Assembly (NCBI RefSeq): GCF_000143765.1
Contig: NZ_GL379770.1
Coordinates: 956,903-1,020,902, forward strand
Source of the DNA: Sphingobacterium spiritivorum ATCC 33861
GTDB taxonomy: Bacteria > Bacteroidota > Bacteroidia > Sphingobacteriales > Sphingobacteriaceae
Direction of reading: 5' to 3'
DNA length: 64,000 bases
In this document: one piece after another, positions 1 through 9,274 of the stretch
Numbering within the stretch: position 1 is the first letter of the stretch
How the letters are laid out: each line of letters opens with the position of its first letter
Made by a program: the position numbers and the translations under genes
Notes under the pieces: generated by a model
Told to the model about the DNA's origin: nothing
The model's input: only the letters and a program-made list of their open reading frames with translations
The model's database searches: none

Positions 1-485
1 ATCTTGCAGAAGCGATCTTACCCAAAACAAGTACACCTGGAGCGAAGGAAGCAGGCGTTGGAGAATTTATCCCTGTCATGATCAGAGACTGTTATGCAGA
101 TACTGAGCAAAAGGTATTCTTAGACGGAATCAATACTGTGGATGACCGTGCTAAGAAAGAATTCGGTAAGAAGTTTCAGGAACTAAGTAAGGAAGATCAG
201 ACTAAATTTGTCAATATCCTTGATAAAGAAGCCAGTGAATACAACGCTAAGCAGGCCGAAGCTACAAAAGCACAGCGTGAAAAGGATGCATTGAAACAAA
301 ATGAAATGTATCGTGTACCGAAAAGCGATCCTCCACACTGGTTTACGATGTTCAAGCAATTGACCCTTACAGGTTTCTTTACTTCAGAATTAGGTGCTAC
401 TAAAGCATTGCGTTATGTGAAAATTCCGGGAAAATTTGATGGTAATTATCCTTATAAAAAAGGAGAACACGCCTGGGCATTATAG
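1..485 (+). CDS. Gluconate 2-dehydrogenase subunit 3 family protein (5' truncated by window edge)
   Basis: The reading frame is open from base 3, so the gene starts outside the window; the first in-frame ATG (78) lies inside the conserved part and is not the start. The visible 160 residues match the subunit 3 family (PF13618) in style: a segment ILPKTSTPGAKEAGV near the start, a charged helical middle with many Lys/Gln, and a Trp/Phe-rich end (HWFTMFKQLTLTGFFTSE). In this family the protein is a small exported partner of a membrane-linked flavin GMC oxidoreductase, usually carrying a Tat signal, which would be upstream here. No GMC oxidoreductase follows; the next gene is on the other strand, so a partner must be upstream or elsewhere. 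It ends at a strong hairpin terminator. Confidence 0.8.
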   Translation, partial: LAEAILPKTSTPGAKEAGVGEFIPVMIRDCYADTEQKVFLDGINTVDDRAKKEFGKKFQELSKEDQTKFVNILDKEASEYNAKQAEATKAQREKDALKQNEMYRVPKSDPPHWFTMFKQLTLTGFFTSELGATKALRYVKIPGKFDGNYPYKKGEHAWAL

Positions 486-496
486 CAGAAGATTAG

Positions 497-525
497 AAAA
501 AGCGGACAACTGTCCGCTTTTTTTA
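497..525. terminator. Bidirectional intrinsic terminator
   Basis: Arms AGCGGACA (501-508) and TGTCCGCT (511-518) form a tight stem flanked by A-rich and T-rich runs. It lies between two genes that converge, and its right edge touches the stop codon region of the thioesterase gene at 523, so it can serve both directions. Confidence 0.85.
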
Positions 526-1251
526 TCTTAATCCTATAGCCATCAGAAAATTGGTCTTTGGATTCTTTTCAATCTTAAAAAAGATTTCCTTATCCGTATG
601 TGCACTGGAAATGGTTACAACATCGTGATAGGTGAGTTCACGTAAATAGTTCATCTCCAGAGAATGAATGTTATTTTCCAGTACCAGCTCCGGTTTCAAT
701 GTGTCCAGACACCAGTCCATATATTTTACATTGTTAACATGTTTGACAATGTCGAGATCAGACAGGACAACCTGATAATTTTTAATAAATTCGGTCTCAG
801 TCGCAAGGTTTAATCTGGAAAAAGGTTTGGATGTCGCTGTTCTCTCCGGATATGTGGTAAAACCTTCTGTAGAAATCGCCAGATCTTCAGAGCCTCGTTT
901 CAGGGTGTTGATCACTGCCCAATATGTGGTCGCAGCCAGATAGAGTTCTCCTTTAACATAAATTTCAAAATTACGTATGGATCTCGCTCCCTCAAATTCC
1001 TGCACCCAGGTTTTAATCTGAATCTTATCCAGCCACCTAGGTAGTCTGGAAATTTCCATCCGTATTCTGCTCAATACCCAGGCCTGGTTATTACGGGCCA
1101 TTTCGAAAAAGCCGAATCCGGCTGCAATAGCATGTTCACCGGCCGTGATCTGAAGCATATTACTCATCTCTGCATATTTAATCAAGCCTGAGGCATAGCA
1201 ATGGGTAAAATTCACTTCCCACTCTTTCTCGTATATAGACGGTTTCTCCAT
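523..1251 (-). CDS. Acyl-ACP thioesterase
   Basis: A 242-residue protein of the acyl-ACP thioesterase family (PF01643), which releases fatty acids from acyl carrier protein in the cytoplasm. The family has two tandem hot-dog folds. The first half here carries ITAGEHAIAAGFGF and WVLSRIRMEI, and the second starts near SDLDIVKHVNNVKYMDW, which contains the conserved His/Asn active-site helix. I chose the ATG at 1251 (MEKPSIYEKE); a 12-residue upstream extension in frame begins with a hydrophobic stretch that is not typical of the family. Monocistronic, converging on the gluconate dehydrogenase-like gene. Chain-length specificity cannot be read from the sequence. Confidence 0.88.
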   Translation of the reverse strand: MEKPSIYEKEWEVNFTHCYASGLIKYAEMSNMLQITAGEHAIAAGFGFFEMARNNQAWVLSRIRMEISRLPRWLDKIQIKTWVQEFEGARSIRNFEIYVKGELYLAATTYWAVINTLKRGSEDLAISTEGFTTYPERTATSKPFSRLNLATETEFIKNYQVVLSDLDIVKHVNNVKYMDWCLDTLKPELVLENNIHSLEMNYLRELTYHDVVTISSAHTDKEIFFKIEKNPKTNFLMAIGLR

Positions 1252-1449
1252 AGTTCTGTTTGAGCGTAAAAATAATGTAAATGTCAAAGAAACCCAATCT
1301 GCTTCAAAATAGTGTCATGTAAAAGAAAAAATACGAATGGATGTTGTTTATAAGTGAAAGTATATCTAAATTTAGATAACAAGATACAAAAAAGCCTGAA
1401 ATGACGTTTGTATCATAAGGTTCCTGTGTACATTTTAAAATTGTTGATT

Positions 1450-1719
1450 ATGATGATCGGAGAATTAATAGCAAAAGAAGAATTGCCAAATTATAAAATA
1501 ATACCTGCACCTGTAGATCATTCTGAACTGTTAAAGGATAAATTAGAAGGAGCACTACGGCTGGGAAATGCATTTAAATCAAAAACTACAATTGTCTTCC
1601 AAACGGAAGATGGACCAAAACGTATAGAGACTACTATATGGTCTGTTACGGATAAATATTTACAGATCAAAAGCGGCGTACTGATCCCGTTAAAATCTGT
1701 TTTGGGAATAGAATATTAA
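1450..1719 (+). CDS. Small conserved protein of unknown function
   Basis: About 89 residues if the ATG at 1450 is used (another ATG follows at 1453). The frame is open back to a TTG at 1408, but that part encodes hydrophobic residues without sequence character. The protein has a charged helical N-terminal half (GELIAKEELPNYKIIPAP) and a beta-rich C-terminal half (TTIVFQTEDGPKRIETTIWSV, SGVLIPLKSVLGIEY). I do not recognise a domain. It lies between two minus-strand genes and ends in a strong hairpin shared with the next gene. It could be a small beta-barrel-like adaptor, but that is only a guess from strand pattern. Confidence 0.65.
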   Translation: MMIGELIAKEELPNYKIIPAPVDHSELLKDKLEGALRLGNAFKSKTTIVFQTEDGPKRIETTIWSVTDKYLQIKSGVLIPLKSVLGIEY

Positions 1720-1754
1720 AAGAAAAGTGCTGTATTATCAGCACTTTTCTTTTT
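1718..1754. terminator. Bidirectional intrinsic terminator
   Basis: Arms of about 14 bases (AAAGAAAAGTGCTG and CAGCACTTTTCTTT) flank a 6-base loop between two converging genes. The right arm overlaps the last codons and the TGA stop of the minus-strand gene that ends at 1738. Confidence 0.85.
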
Positions 1755-2781
1755 TCTCCTGAGCCATTTCTATATCTTCCTGATCTACCTCCATTGCTTC
1801 CTGCTGATATTTTGCAGAATTTTCAAACTGCAGATGTGTGAATATTGGAAAGTGATCTGAATCATAGTTGTGTAATCTCTTCATGCATACTAATTTGAAA
1901 TCCGTACTGCAGAAGATGTGATCCAGAGGGAAACGTAGAATCGGATAATGGGCGTGGAACGTATTCATGAAGAAACGTCCTCTTCGGGGGTCTAACAACT
2001 GGCTCATCTTTAAAAATAGTTCTGTTGTGTAACTCCAGGCTACATCATTCAGGTCTCCGCATACGATGACTGGCAACCTGGATTTGCGCGCCATATCTGC
2101 AACTAACAGTAATTCTTTATCCCGCTCTGTCGATCTCGGATTTTCATTCGGTACAGGCGGAGTAGGGTGTAACGCATAGATTTGTACTTCCTGTCCGTTT
2201 TGCAAAACGATCTTTGTGTGTATAGACGGTATATCATCTTCTACCAGATATTTTACTTCAGCATCCCTTAATTCGAATTTTGAGAATAAGAGCATTCCGT
2301 AGGTGTTATCTATCGGCTCTTTGACGCTGTACGGATACTTCTTATCTATACTGCGCAACGCTTTTTCCCAGGCATGGCTGGTTTCCAGCAGTAATACCAT
2401 ATCCGCATCTGTATCATTGATCACACGTATACAACCTTCATAGTTATTGTTGTCTTCATATACATTTGAAATCATAATCTTAAGATCCTGCTCCGGTCTG
2501 TTGTCTTTTACCTTCAATACCTGTTTGGCTGAAAACGGAGTAAAAGGCAGAATCTGTTTTAGCAGGTAGAGTATCGTCAATCCTAATCCTGCCAGTAAAA
2601 TATTTCTAAACGTTGTTGAAGGGCATAATATGATCACAGACAAAAATGTGGCTGCGGACATTACAAGTTTTTGGAGGCGGGGGTACTCGAAAACCCGGAA
2701 TGTCCAGTAGTCATGACGGATAAGGGGTATAAAGGTCATGAGTATCCACAATACGGATAAGATATATAGAAAAATAGTCAT
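1738..2781 (-). CDS. Membrane-anchored endonuclease/exonuclease/phosphatase family protein
   Basis: 347 residues. Three hydrophobic segments occupy roughly residues 1-20, 38-55 and 60-80, followed by a soluble EEP (exonuclease-endonuclease-phosphatase, PF03372) domain. Family signatures are visible: LKIMISNVYEDN (first metal/phosphate strand), VCGDLNDVAWS (catalytic Asp-x-Asn), PLDHIF and YDSDHFPI (catalytic His near the C-terminus). EEP enzymes cut phosphodiester bonds in nucleic acids, lipids or inositol phosphates; the membrane anchor resembles YafD-like proteins. The substrate cannot be told. The last 20 residues are charged and Gln/Glu-rich. Confidence 0.85.
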   Translation of the reverse strand: MTIFLYILSVLWILMTFIPLIRHDYWTFRVFEYPRLQKLVMSAATFLSVIILCPSTTFRNILLAGLGLTILYLLKQILPFTPFSAKQVLKVKDNRPEQDLKIMISNVYEDNNNYEGCIRVINDTDADMVLLLETSHAWEKALRSIDKKYPYSVKEPIDNTYGMLLFSKFELRDAEVKYLVEDDIPSIHTKIVLQNGQEVQIYALHPTPPVPNENPRSTERDKELLLVADMARKSRLPVIVCGDLNDVAWSYTTELFLKMSQLLDPRRGRFFMNTFHAHYPILRFPLDHIFCSTDFKLVCMKRLHNYDSDHFPIFTHLQFENSAKYQQEAMEVDQEDIEMAQEKKEKC

Positions 2782-2883
2782 GCAATAAGATGTAAGTGTT
2801 GTGATGAACTATTAATCAAACATTATGCTAAAGCTCCTCATTAATGCTAATATTTTATGAAATAAAAATGAATTTTCAAATAA

Positions 2884-2896
2884 TGAACAGTGTTAA
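2884..2896. promoter_or_regulatory. Candidate TetR operator, copy 1 (imperfect)
   Basis: TGAACAGTGTTAA matches the palindrome TTAACA-N-TGTTAA found twice more around the tetR gene, with one mismatch in the left arm. It sits about 160 bases upstream of tetR and about 105 bases upstream of the divergent EEP-family gene, so it could serve either. Confidence 0.5.
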
Positions 2897-3014
2897 TTGG
2901 TTATTTTGTTTTTCAGGATTATTGATTAATAACCTAATTATTAGGATTATTAAGATTTGTTATGTCTGTTTGCTATGCAGGTATTAAAAATAATTTTTAA
3001 TATTTTTCTTTTTT

Positions 3015-3037
3015 ATTAACAGTGTTAATTATATTTG
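3015..3037 (+). promoter_or_regulatory. tetR promoter (-7 box) with operator copy 2 in the spacer
   Basis: ATTAACAGTGTTAAT (3015-3029) is a perfect 7-1-7 inverted repeat. It directly abuts TATATTTG (3030-3037), a perfect match to the Bacteroidota -7 box TAnnTTTG. The predicted transcript start is near 3043 and the start codon is at 3056. A repressor bound here would cover the spacer between the -33 and -7 boxes. A further half-site, TGTTAAT, lies at 3041-3047. Confidence 0.75.
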
Positions 3038-3055
3038 AACTGTTAATATATAAGT

Positions 3056-3697
3056 ATGGGAATAAAGGAACGAAAAGAGAAGCATAAAGAAGACCTTCGT
3101 CAGCGCATCCTGGATGCAGCGAAGGAGTTGTTTTTGAAACATGGTTATGAAGCTACTTCTATACGTAAAATAGCAGAGAAAATAGAATTTAGTCCGACGA
3201 CGATCTATTTATATTACAAGGATAAGACAGATATTATGTATGCCTTACATCAGGAAGGTTTTAAATTATTAGGGACACAATTTATGGTTTTACAATACGT
3301 ACATGAACCCTTTGAACGATTGAAGGCCATGGGAAGAGTTTATATGAGTTTTGCACTTAACAATCCTGACTTCTATGAACTGATGTTTATTCAGAAAGAG
3401 CCACTGGAATTTGTCAAGAATAATTGTGTGGACGAAGGCTGGGAAGAGGGCGAGCAATCATTTAATGCTCTCATACGCACAGTAGAAGATTGTCAGTCTG
3501 CAGGGTATTTTACACAATTTGATGCCAATACATTTGCATTGAATGTATGGTCACTCATGCATGGCTTGTGCAGTCTCAAATTGCAGGGGCATCTGGATCA
3601 TGTTGCATCGGTCAAGCTGGCTGTAGCAGAAGGAGAGAATGTAATGGACCAGACGTATGAAGGGTTTATCAGGGTGCTGGAAAGTCTGAAACGTTAA
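3056..3697 (+). CDS. TetR/AcrR family transcriptional regulator of the downstream efflux operon
   Basis: 213 residues. The N-terminal third is a classic TetR DNA-binding domain: RQRILDAAKELFLKHGYEATSIRKIAEK followed by the recognition helix region SPTTIYLYYKDKTDIMYAL. The remaining alpha-helical part is the ligand-binding and dimerisation domain, with a WHG-like C-terminal region (MHGLCSL). The stop is only 18 bases before the TolC-like gene. Palindromes upstream of tetR and between tetR and the TolC gene indicate autoregulation and control of the pump. The inducer cannot be predicted. Confidence 0.93.
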   Translation: MGIKERKEKHKEDLRQRILDAAKELFLKHGYEATSIRKIAEKIEFSPTTIYLYYKDKTDIMYALHQEGFKLLGTQFMVLQYVHEPFERLKAMGRVYMSFALNNPDFYELMFIQKEPLEFVKNNCVDEGWEEGEQSFNALIRTVEDCQSAGYFTQFDANTFALNVWSLMHGLCSLKLQGHLDHVASVKLAVAEGENVMDQTYEGFIRVLESLKR

Positions 3698-3699
3698 CT

Positions 3700-3714
3700 A
3701 TTAACACTGTTAAT
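3700..3714. promoter_or_regulatory. Candidate TetR operator, copy 3, overlapping the TolC gene leader
   Basis: ATTAACACTGTTAAT is a perfect 7-1-7 inverted repeat with the same arms as the copy at 3015-3029; only the central base differs. It begins 3 bases after the tetR stop codon and ends 1 base before the ATG at 3716, so a bound repressor would block either a promoter close by or elongating RNA polymerase. Confidence 0.75.
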
Positions 3715-3715
3715 T

Positions 3716-5086
3716 ATGAAATTTTTTAATACCGGCCGATTAGCCCTTTCTATTCTGCTGACAGGCTTTGTAACAGTTTCCTCACAGGCGCAGGAAGTAC
3801 TGGATGCCTATGTTTTGGAAGCATTTCGGAATAATATTGTCTTACAGCAAAAGGATGTAACATTAGAGAAAGCACAGTATGCTTTGAAAACGGCAAAAAG
3901 TCTTTTTCTTCCTACCGTGGCTTTTCAGGGAGCTTATCAGACTGCAGATGGCGGACGTAATATTCCTTTGCCGTTGGGCGATCTGTTGAATCCTATTTAT
4001 ACGACACTTAATCAGCTTACGCAATCCAGTCAGTTTCCGGTAATGGAGAACCAAAGCATCAACTTTCTGCCAAAGAATTTCTACGATGCTAAGATCCGTA
4101 CGACCATGCCGATTATCAATACAGATCTGACCTATAACAAACGTATTTCAGAACAGCAGGTCGTACTTCAGCAATTTGAAGTGGTGATTTATAAACGGGA
4201 TCTGGTCAAAAATATTAAAACGGCTTATTATAACTATCAAAGTGCATTGCAGGCTGTGGATATTTACAGATCAGGCTTACAGCTTGCGAATGAAGGGCTG
4301 CGGGTCAACGAAAAGTTACTGGAAGGCGGGAAGGGGTTGCCTGCTTATGTGCTGCGCTCCAGAAGTGAAGTCGAACAGGCTAATGCTCAACTGGTCGCTG
4401 CAGAACAACAGGTGCTGAATGCACGGATGTATTTTAATTTTCTCTTAAACCGGAATGCGGAAACGAATATTGATGCGGACACGGATAATAAAGCAGGACT
4501 GGATAAGGTGAGTACATTGCTGGCCGATCTGTCACAATCTGAAAAAAGAGAAGAATTAAAGGCTATGGATCAGATTGTAGAGATCAACAGGACGGCTCTG
4601 AAGATGAATAAGCAGTATGCGGTGCCTAAGCTGGCTGCTTTTGTGGACTTAGGTTCTCAGTCTGAAGGATTTAAATTTAACAACAATACACGTTACTACA
4701 TGTTAGGACTGCAGCTGGATATTCCGATATTCACTGCAGGTAGAAATGATATAAAAGTCAGACAAAGTAATCTGGATCTCCGCAATGCAGAATTACAGGT
4801 CGACCTGGTAAGTCAGCAGCTGAACTTAGCGACCCGGACGGCTCAGAATAATCTGAAGGCAGTTTATCAGAATTATCAGTCATCTTTAAAACAATTTGAA
4901 GCCGCATCCAGCTATCAGCGGTTGATAGAGAAAGGGTATAAAGCAGGTACAAACACGTTCATCGAAACTATTGATGCCCGTAACCAATATACCTCTGCTC
5001 AATTATTAGTCAATATAAACAGGTACAAAGTGTTAGCTGCAATGGCAGATCTGGAACGCGAAACGGCCTCTTATTTAATACATTAA
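3716..5086 (+). CDS. TolC family outer membrane efflux protein
   Basis: 456 residues with a signal peptide (LALSILLTGFVTVSSQAQ, cleavage near residue 25). The rest is the alpha-helical, coiled-coil-rich duplicated OEP fold (PF02321): repeated ANAQLVAAEQQVLNAR and LRNAELQVDLVSQQLNLA heptads, and the typical YKAGTNTFIETIDARNQYTSAQ region near the end. The protein forms the outer-membrane channel of a tripartite efflux pump, with the adaptor and RND genes following at 29- and 23-base gaps. The last residues show the usual short periplasmic tail. Confidence 0.94.
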   Translation: MKFFNTGRLALSILLTGFVTVSSQAQEVLDAYVLEAFRNNIVLQQKDVTLEKAQYALKTAKSLFLPTVAFQGAYQTADGGRNIPLPLGDLLNPIYTTLNQLTQSSQFPVMENQSINFLPKNFYDAKIRTTMPIINTDLTYNKRISEQQVVLQQFEVVIYKRDLVKNIKTAYYNYQSALQAVDIYRSGLQLANEGLRVNEKLLEGGKGLPAYVLRSRSEVEQANAQLVAAEQQVLNARMYFNFLLNRNAETNIDADTDNKAGLDKVSTLLADLSQSEKREELKAMDQIVEINRTALKMNKQYAVPKLAAFVDLGSQSEGFKFNNNTRYYMLGLQLDIPIFTAGRNDIKVRQSNLDLRNAELQVDLVSQQLNLATRTAQNNLKAVYQNYQSSLKQFEAASSYQRLIEKGYKAGTNTFIETIDARNQYTSAQLLVNINRYKVLAAMADLERETASYLIH

Positions 5087-5115
5087 TTTCATCACCATTC
5101 ATAAATTTCATACAG

Positions 5116-6168
5116 ATGAAAATGAACATATCTTATCCGGTATTATTGCTTGTGGCCCTGAGCCTCAGTGCCTGTGGTAATAACAAGTCACAAACTTCTA
5201 CTATTGCTAATCAGGATACTATTCCGGTCAAAATAATGATGCTGCAGATGGAGGACGCAAATCATGCTATTCAGTCTTCCGGGCAGTTTACAACGAATGA
5301 TGAGACTTTTCTTTCGTTTAAAAACGGAGGGATCATCAATAAAATATATGTGAAGGAAGGGGATCCTGTGCGTAAAGGGCAGCTACTGGCTTCTGTCAAT
5401 CAGACAGAAATCTCTGCGCAGGTGCAACAGGTGACACTATCTTATCAAAAGGCTCAACGGGATTATGACCGGGCAAGTCAGCTGTACCGGGACAGTGTCG
5501 CTACACTGGAACAGATGCAGAATGCAAAAACGGCTCTTCAGGTTGCAAAGCAGCAACTGGACGCCATCAAATTCAATCAGAATTATTCAGAAATCAGAGC
5601 GACCAGCAACGGATATGTATTAAAAAAACTGGCTAACGATGGTCAGGTGGTAGGCCCGGGAACTCCTGTCCTGCAGATCAATGGTGCAAACCAGAGTAAA
5701 TGGGTACTGAAAATTGGTTTGAGCGATGAGCAATGGGCAGCGCTAAAGATCGGTGACAGAGCAGATATTACTACAGATGCACTTCCGCAAACGGTCTTAC
5801 AGGCGAAAGTGAGTCGCAAAGCAGAAGGAATAGATCCGCAAAGCGGAACCTTCGGTGTAGAACTGACCCTGGATGAGGCTAATACAAAAGGATTGGCTGC
5901 CGGACTGTTCGGAAAGGCGACTATTATTCCAACTAAGACAACCAGCAGTTATTCGATTCCTTACGATGCTCTTCTGGATGCCGGTGAGAATGAAGGTTAT
6001 GTGTTTGTGACGGATGATGAGAAGACAGCCAAAAAAGTAAAAGTGAAACTGGGCACCTTGTTGAAAGATAAAATCAATATCAGCGGAGGTCTGGAAGAGG
6101 CCCGTGCATTGATTATTTCCGGAAGTGCTTATCTCACTGATGGCTCAAAAATAAAAATTGTGAAGTAA
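5116..6168 (+). CDS. RND efflux periplasmic adaptor lipoprotein (membrane fusion protein)
   Basis: 350 residues. The lipoprotein signal ends with the lipobox LSAC (Cys20). Then come the lipoyl half-motif GGIINKIYVKEGDPVRKGQLL, an alpha-helical hairpin (VQQVTLSYQKAQRDYDRASQ and on), the second lipoyl half (YSEIRATSNGYVLKKLANDGQVVGPG), a beta-barrel domain and the membrane-proximal domain. This is the HlyD/AcrA-type adaptor linking the RND pump to the TolC channel. The middle of a three-gene pump operon. Confidence 0.94.
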   Translation: MKMNISYPVLLLVALSLSACGNNKSQTSTIANQDTIPVKIMMLQMEDANHAIQSSGQFTTNDETFLSFKNGGIINKIYVKEGDPVRKGQLLASVNQTEISAQVQQVTLSYQKAQRDYDRASQLYRDSVATLEQMQNAKTALQVAKQQLDAIKFNQNYSEIRATSNGYVLKKLANDGQVVGPGTPVLQINGANQSKWVLKIGLSDEQWAALKIGDRADITTDALPQTVLQAKVSRKAEGIDPQSGTFGVELTLDEANTKGLAAGLFGKATIIPTKTTSSYSIPYDALLDAGENEGYVFVTDDEKTAKKVKVKLGTLLKDKINISGGLEEARALIISGSAYLTDGSKIKIVK

Positions 6169-6191
6169 GAAGGATAAACAAATAAAATCCA

Positions 6192-9100
6192 ATGAAAATA
6201 TCAGAATACGCGGTCAAAAATTATCAGTTTACCCTGATCATGGTCCTGATGGTCATGGCACTGGGCATCTCTACCATATTCACTATGCCGAGATCCGAAG
6301 ATCCGGATATGAATGCGCCAAATTATCCGGTAGTAGTCGTATATCCCGGAGCCAGCCCCAAGGATATGGAAGAACTGGTGGTAAAGCCTCTCGAAAAACG
6401 AATATATGGTCTGGAAAATATCAAAACGATCAAGACAACTATTCGCGATGGTCTGGCTGTACTGTTTGTCGAATACAAGTATAATGTCAATGTAGATGAC
6501 AAGTATCAGGAATTGGTTCGTGAGGTCAACAGTGAGCGCGGGAATCTTCCTGCTGAGATATACAGCATGGAGGTGCAACAGGTGTCACCTTCGGATGTGA
6601 ATGTACTACAGATTGCACTGGTGTCCGAGAATGCATCCAGAGATAAGATGAAGGCTGCGGCAGAAGATTTGCAGACAGCTCTTGAGAAAATACCTTCGCT
6701 TAAGAACGTGGAGATTATGGGCTTGCCTGATCAGTTGGTCAGAGTAGATCTTAATCTGGAAAAACTTGCTCAGATGCATATTCCTGTCACGCTGATTGCC
6801 AATGCGATACAAAGTGAAGCGGCAAATATACCGGGCGGAAGTGTCCACGCCGGTAATAAATCATTCAATATAAAAACGAGTGGAAATTATCAGAATATCG
6901 ATGAAATCAAAAATACGGTTGTCTCCAGTGGAAATGGTAAAAATGTAGCCTTAAAAGATGTCGCAAATGTATATTTCGATTATTCACAGGATAAGGATAT
7001 TACACGTCTGAACGGGTATCGTTGTCTGTTTGTCGTGGCCGCGCAGAAATCAGGAGGTAATATTACGGCGGCGCAAAAAGCTTATCTGCCTGTCATCGAT
7101 ACGTTCAAAAAGACCTTGCCCGGCAACATTGATCAACAGGTTATATTTGATCAGGCAGATAATGTAAACAGTCGTCTGGGTGGATTAGGGATAGATTTTG
7201 TAATAGCGATCCTGTTGGTTATTGTCACACTTCTGCCATTGGGGACACGAGCATCTGTGGTGGTGATGGTATCGATTCCGCTATCTCTGGCTATCGGGAT
7301 AGTGATGATCAGTGCTTTGGGATTTAGTCTTAATCAGTTGAGTATTGTCGGACTGGTGGTAGCACTGGGACTACTGGTGGATGATAGTATCGTAGTCGTA
7401 GAAAATATAGAACGCTGGATGCGTGACGGACATAGCCGTCTGGATGCAACGTTGAAAGCGACTAAACAAATCGGTATGGCTGTTATCGGTTGTACAGCGA
7501 CATTGGTGATTGCTTTTATGCCTCTCATGTTTCTTCCTGAAGCTTCAGGAGAATTTATACGAAGCCTTCCGGTAGCTGTCATCTGTTCGGTTATTGCATC
7601 TATGCTGGTTGCATTGACGGTAGTTCCGTTTCTGTCAAGTAAACTGTTAAAACCACATGCAGATGCCAATGGAAATATTTTTCTACGTACACTGCAGAAG
7701 ATTATCCATGGCTCTTATGCCCGATTGCTGGATAAAGCACTTGCCAGACCTGTGCTGACCATAGTGATTGCATTGATTATTTTCGGAGGGTCAATTGCAT
7801 TGATTCCGGTAGTAGGATTCAGTTTATTCCCGGCATCCGAAAAGCCACAGTTTCTGATCAATATTTCTACGCCTTTGCAATCAAATCTGCACTATACAGA
7901 TTCTATTACCAGACAGATCGAAAAGGAACTCCGGGAGATACCCGAAGTACGTTATTTCGCTTCCAATGTGGGAAAGGGTAATCCGAGGATCTATTATAAT
8001 GTGTTGCCTCAGAATGAACGCACAGATTTTTCGGAACTATTTGTACTCCTGCAGCCTGATGTCAAATCAGACCGTAAGCTGGAGATTATCGAAATGCTGC
8101 GGAAGAAATGGACCCCTTATCCGGGAGCAAAGGTAGAGGTCAAGAATTTTGAACAGGGACAACCCATTATCTCGCCCGTAGAAGTGCGGTTGTTGGGTGA
8201 TAATCTGGACACTCTTCGTAATCTGGGAGGTCAGATTGAAAATATGCTGCTGCAGACTGAAGGAACAATCTATGTCAATAATCCGTTGAAAAATCTGAAA
8301 TCAGATATTAAAGTCAATATTAATAAGGAGAAGGCTCAGGCATTGGGTATTGCCACGATCAACATTGACAGAACCGTACGTATGGCTGTCGCAGGTATCG
8401 ATGTAGGTAAATATGTAAATCCCAATTCTAAAGGTGACGACTACAGTATTTTGCTGACAACCAGTCATCCTTCTTATCCTGATCTGAGTGTATTCGATAA
8501 TTTGTATGTCAATAACAATCAGGGAATTTCCATTCCGCTGATGCAGGTCGCTTCGCTGCAGTTGGAAACTTCACCTCTGAGTATCAATCACTACAACAAG
8601 ACGAGAACGATATCTGTAAATGCCTTTGTACAAAAGGGATTTTTGAATGATAAGGTTATTCAGGATGTCAAACAGCAGATGGATACTTTCAGGTTGCCTG
8701 CAGGATACAGTTATGAAATGGGAGGGGAGATCGAAAGCCGAAATCAGTCCTTTGGTGGTTTTGGCAGTATTATACTGGTTACCTTATTTATGTTTATTGC
8801 CGTACTGGTGCTCGAATTCAAAACATTCAAGAGCACGCTGATCGTGCTTTCTGTGATTCCTTTGGGTATAGTAGGAGCTGTGCTGGCACTGTTGTTTACA
8901 GGCAATTCACTTTCATTTGTGGCGACAATCGGAATAGTGGCATTAGCCGGTATAGAAGTGAAAAACACTATTTTACTGGTTGATTTTATCAATCAGCTGC
9001 GGTCAGAAGGAAAATCGCTGAATGATGCCATTGAAGAAGCCGGTGAGATCAGATTTTTACCTATTATTCTGACAACATTGACCGCCATCGGCGGACTGCT

Positions 9101-9260
9101 GCCTATTGCTTTGTCCAGTAATCCTTTGATTTCTCCGTTAGCTATTGTTATTATTGGTGGATTGATTAGTTCAACTCTGCTATCCCGCATTGTCACACCT
9201 GTAGTATACAAGCTGATGCCTCCTAAAGTAGAGGTAATAGCTAAAGAAGAAACACTATAA
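6192..9260 (+). CDS. RND family multidrug/efflux permease
   Basis: 1022 residues, the usual length for hydrophobe/amphiphile RND transporters. Visible signs: the N-terminal helix followed by a porter domain with PEDPDM-like MPRSEDPDMNAPNYPV and YPGASPKDMEE; the proton-relay pair DD in GLLVDDSIVVVENIERW (TM4); and a second copy of the fold with GIVALAGIEVKNTILLVDF and the C-terminal helix bundle. It pumps substrates from the inner membrane or periplasm out through the adaptor and TolC protein. Substrates are unknown; the TetR regulator suggests a toxic small molecule induces it. Confidence 0.95.
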   Translation: MKISEYAVKNYQFTLIMVLMVMALGISTIFTMPRSEDPDMNAPNYPVVVVYPGASPKDMEELVVKPLEKRIYGLENIKTIKTTIRDGLAVLFVEYKYNVNVDDKYQELVREVNSERGNLPAEIYSMEVQQVSPSDVNVLQIALVSENASRDKMKAAAEDLQTALEKIPSLKNVEIMGLPDQLVRVDLNLEKLAQMHIPVTLIANAIQSEAANIPGGSVHAGNKSFNIKTSGNYQNIDEIKNTVVSSGNGKNVALKDVANVYFDYSQDKDITRLNGYRCLFVVAAQKSGGNITAAQKAYLPVIDTFKKTLPGNIDQQVIFDQADNVNSRLGGLGIDFVIAILLVIVTLLPLGTRASVVVMVSIPLSLAIGIVMISALGFSLNQLSIVGLVVALGLLVDDSIVVVENIERWMRDGHSRLDATLKATKQIGMAVIGCTATLVIAFMPLMFLPEASGEFIRSLPVAVICSVIASMLVALTVVPFLSSKLLKPHADANGNIFLRTLQKIIHGSYARLLDKALARPVLTIVIALIIFGGSIALIPVVGFSLFPASEKPQFLINISTPLQSNLHYTDSITRQIEKELREIPEVRYFASNVGKGNPRIYYNVLPQNERTDFSELFVLLQPDVKSDRKLEIIEMLRKKWTPYPGAKVEVKNFEQGQPIISPVEVRLLGDNLDTLRNLGGQIENMLLQTEGTIYVNNPLKNLKSDIKVNINKEKAQALGIATINIDRTVRMAVAGIDVGKYVNPNSKGDDYSILLTTSHPSYPDLSVFDNLYVNNNQGISIPLMQVASLQLETSPLSINHYNKTRTISVNAFVQKGFLNDKVIQDVKQQMDTFRLPAGYSYEMGGEIESRNQSFGGFGSIILVTLFMFIAVLVLEFKTFKSTLIVLSVIPLGIVGAVLALLFTGNSLSFVATIGIVALAGIEVKNTILLVDFINQLRSEGKSLNDAIEEAGEIRFLPIILTTLTAIGGLLPIALSSNPLISPLAIVIIGGLISSTLLSRIVTPVVYKLMPPKVEVIAKEETL

Positions 9261-9274
9261 AACTGTACGGACTG

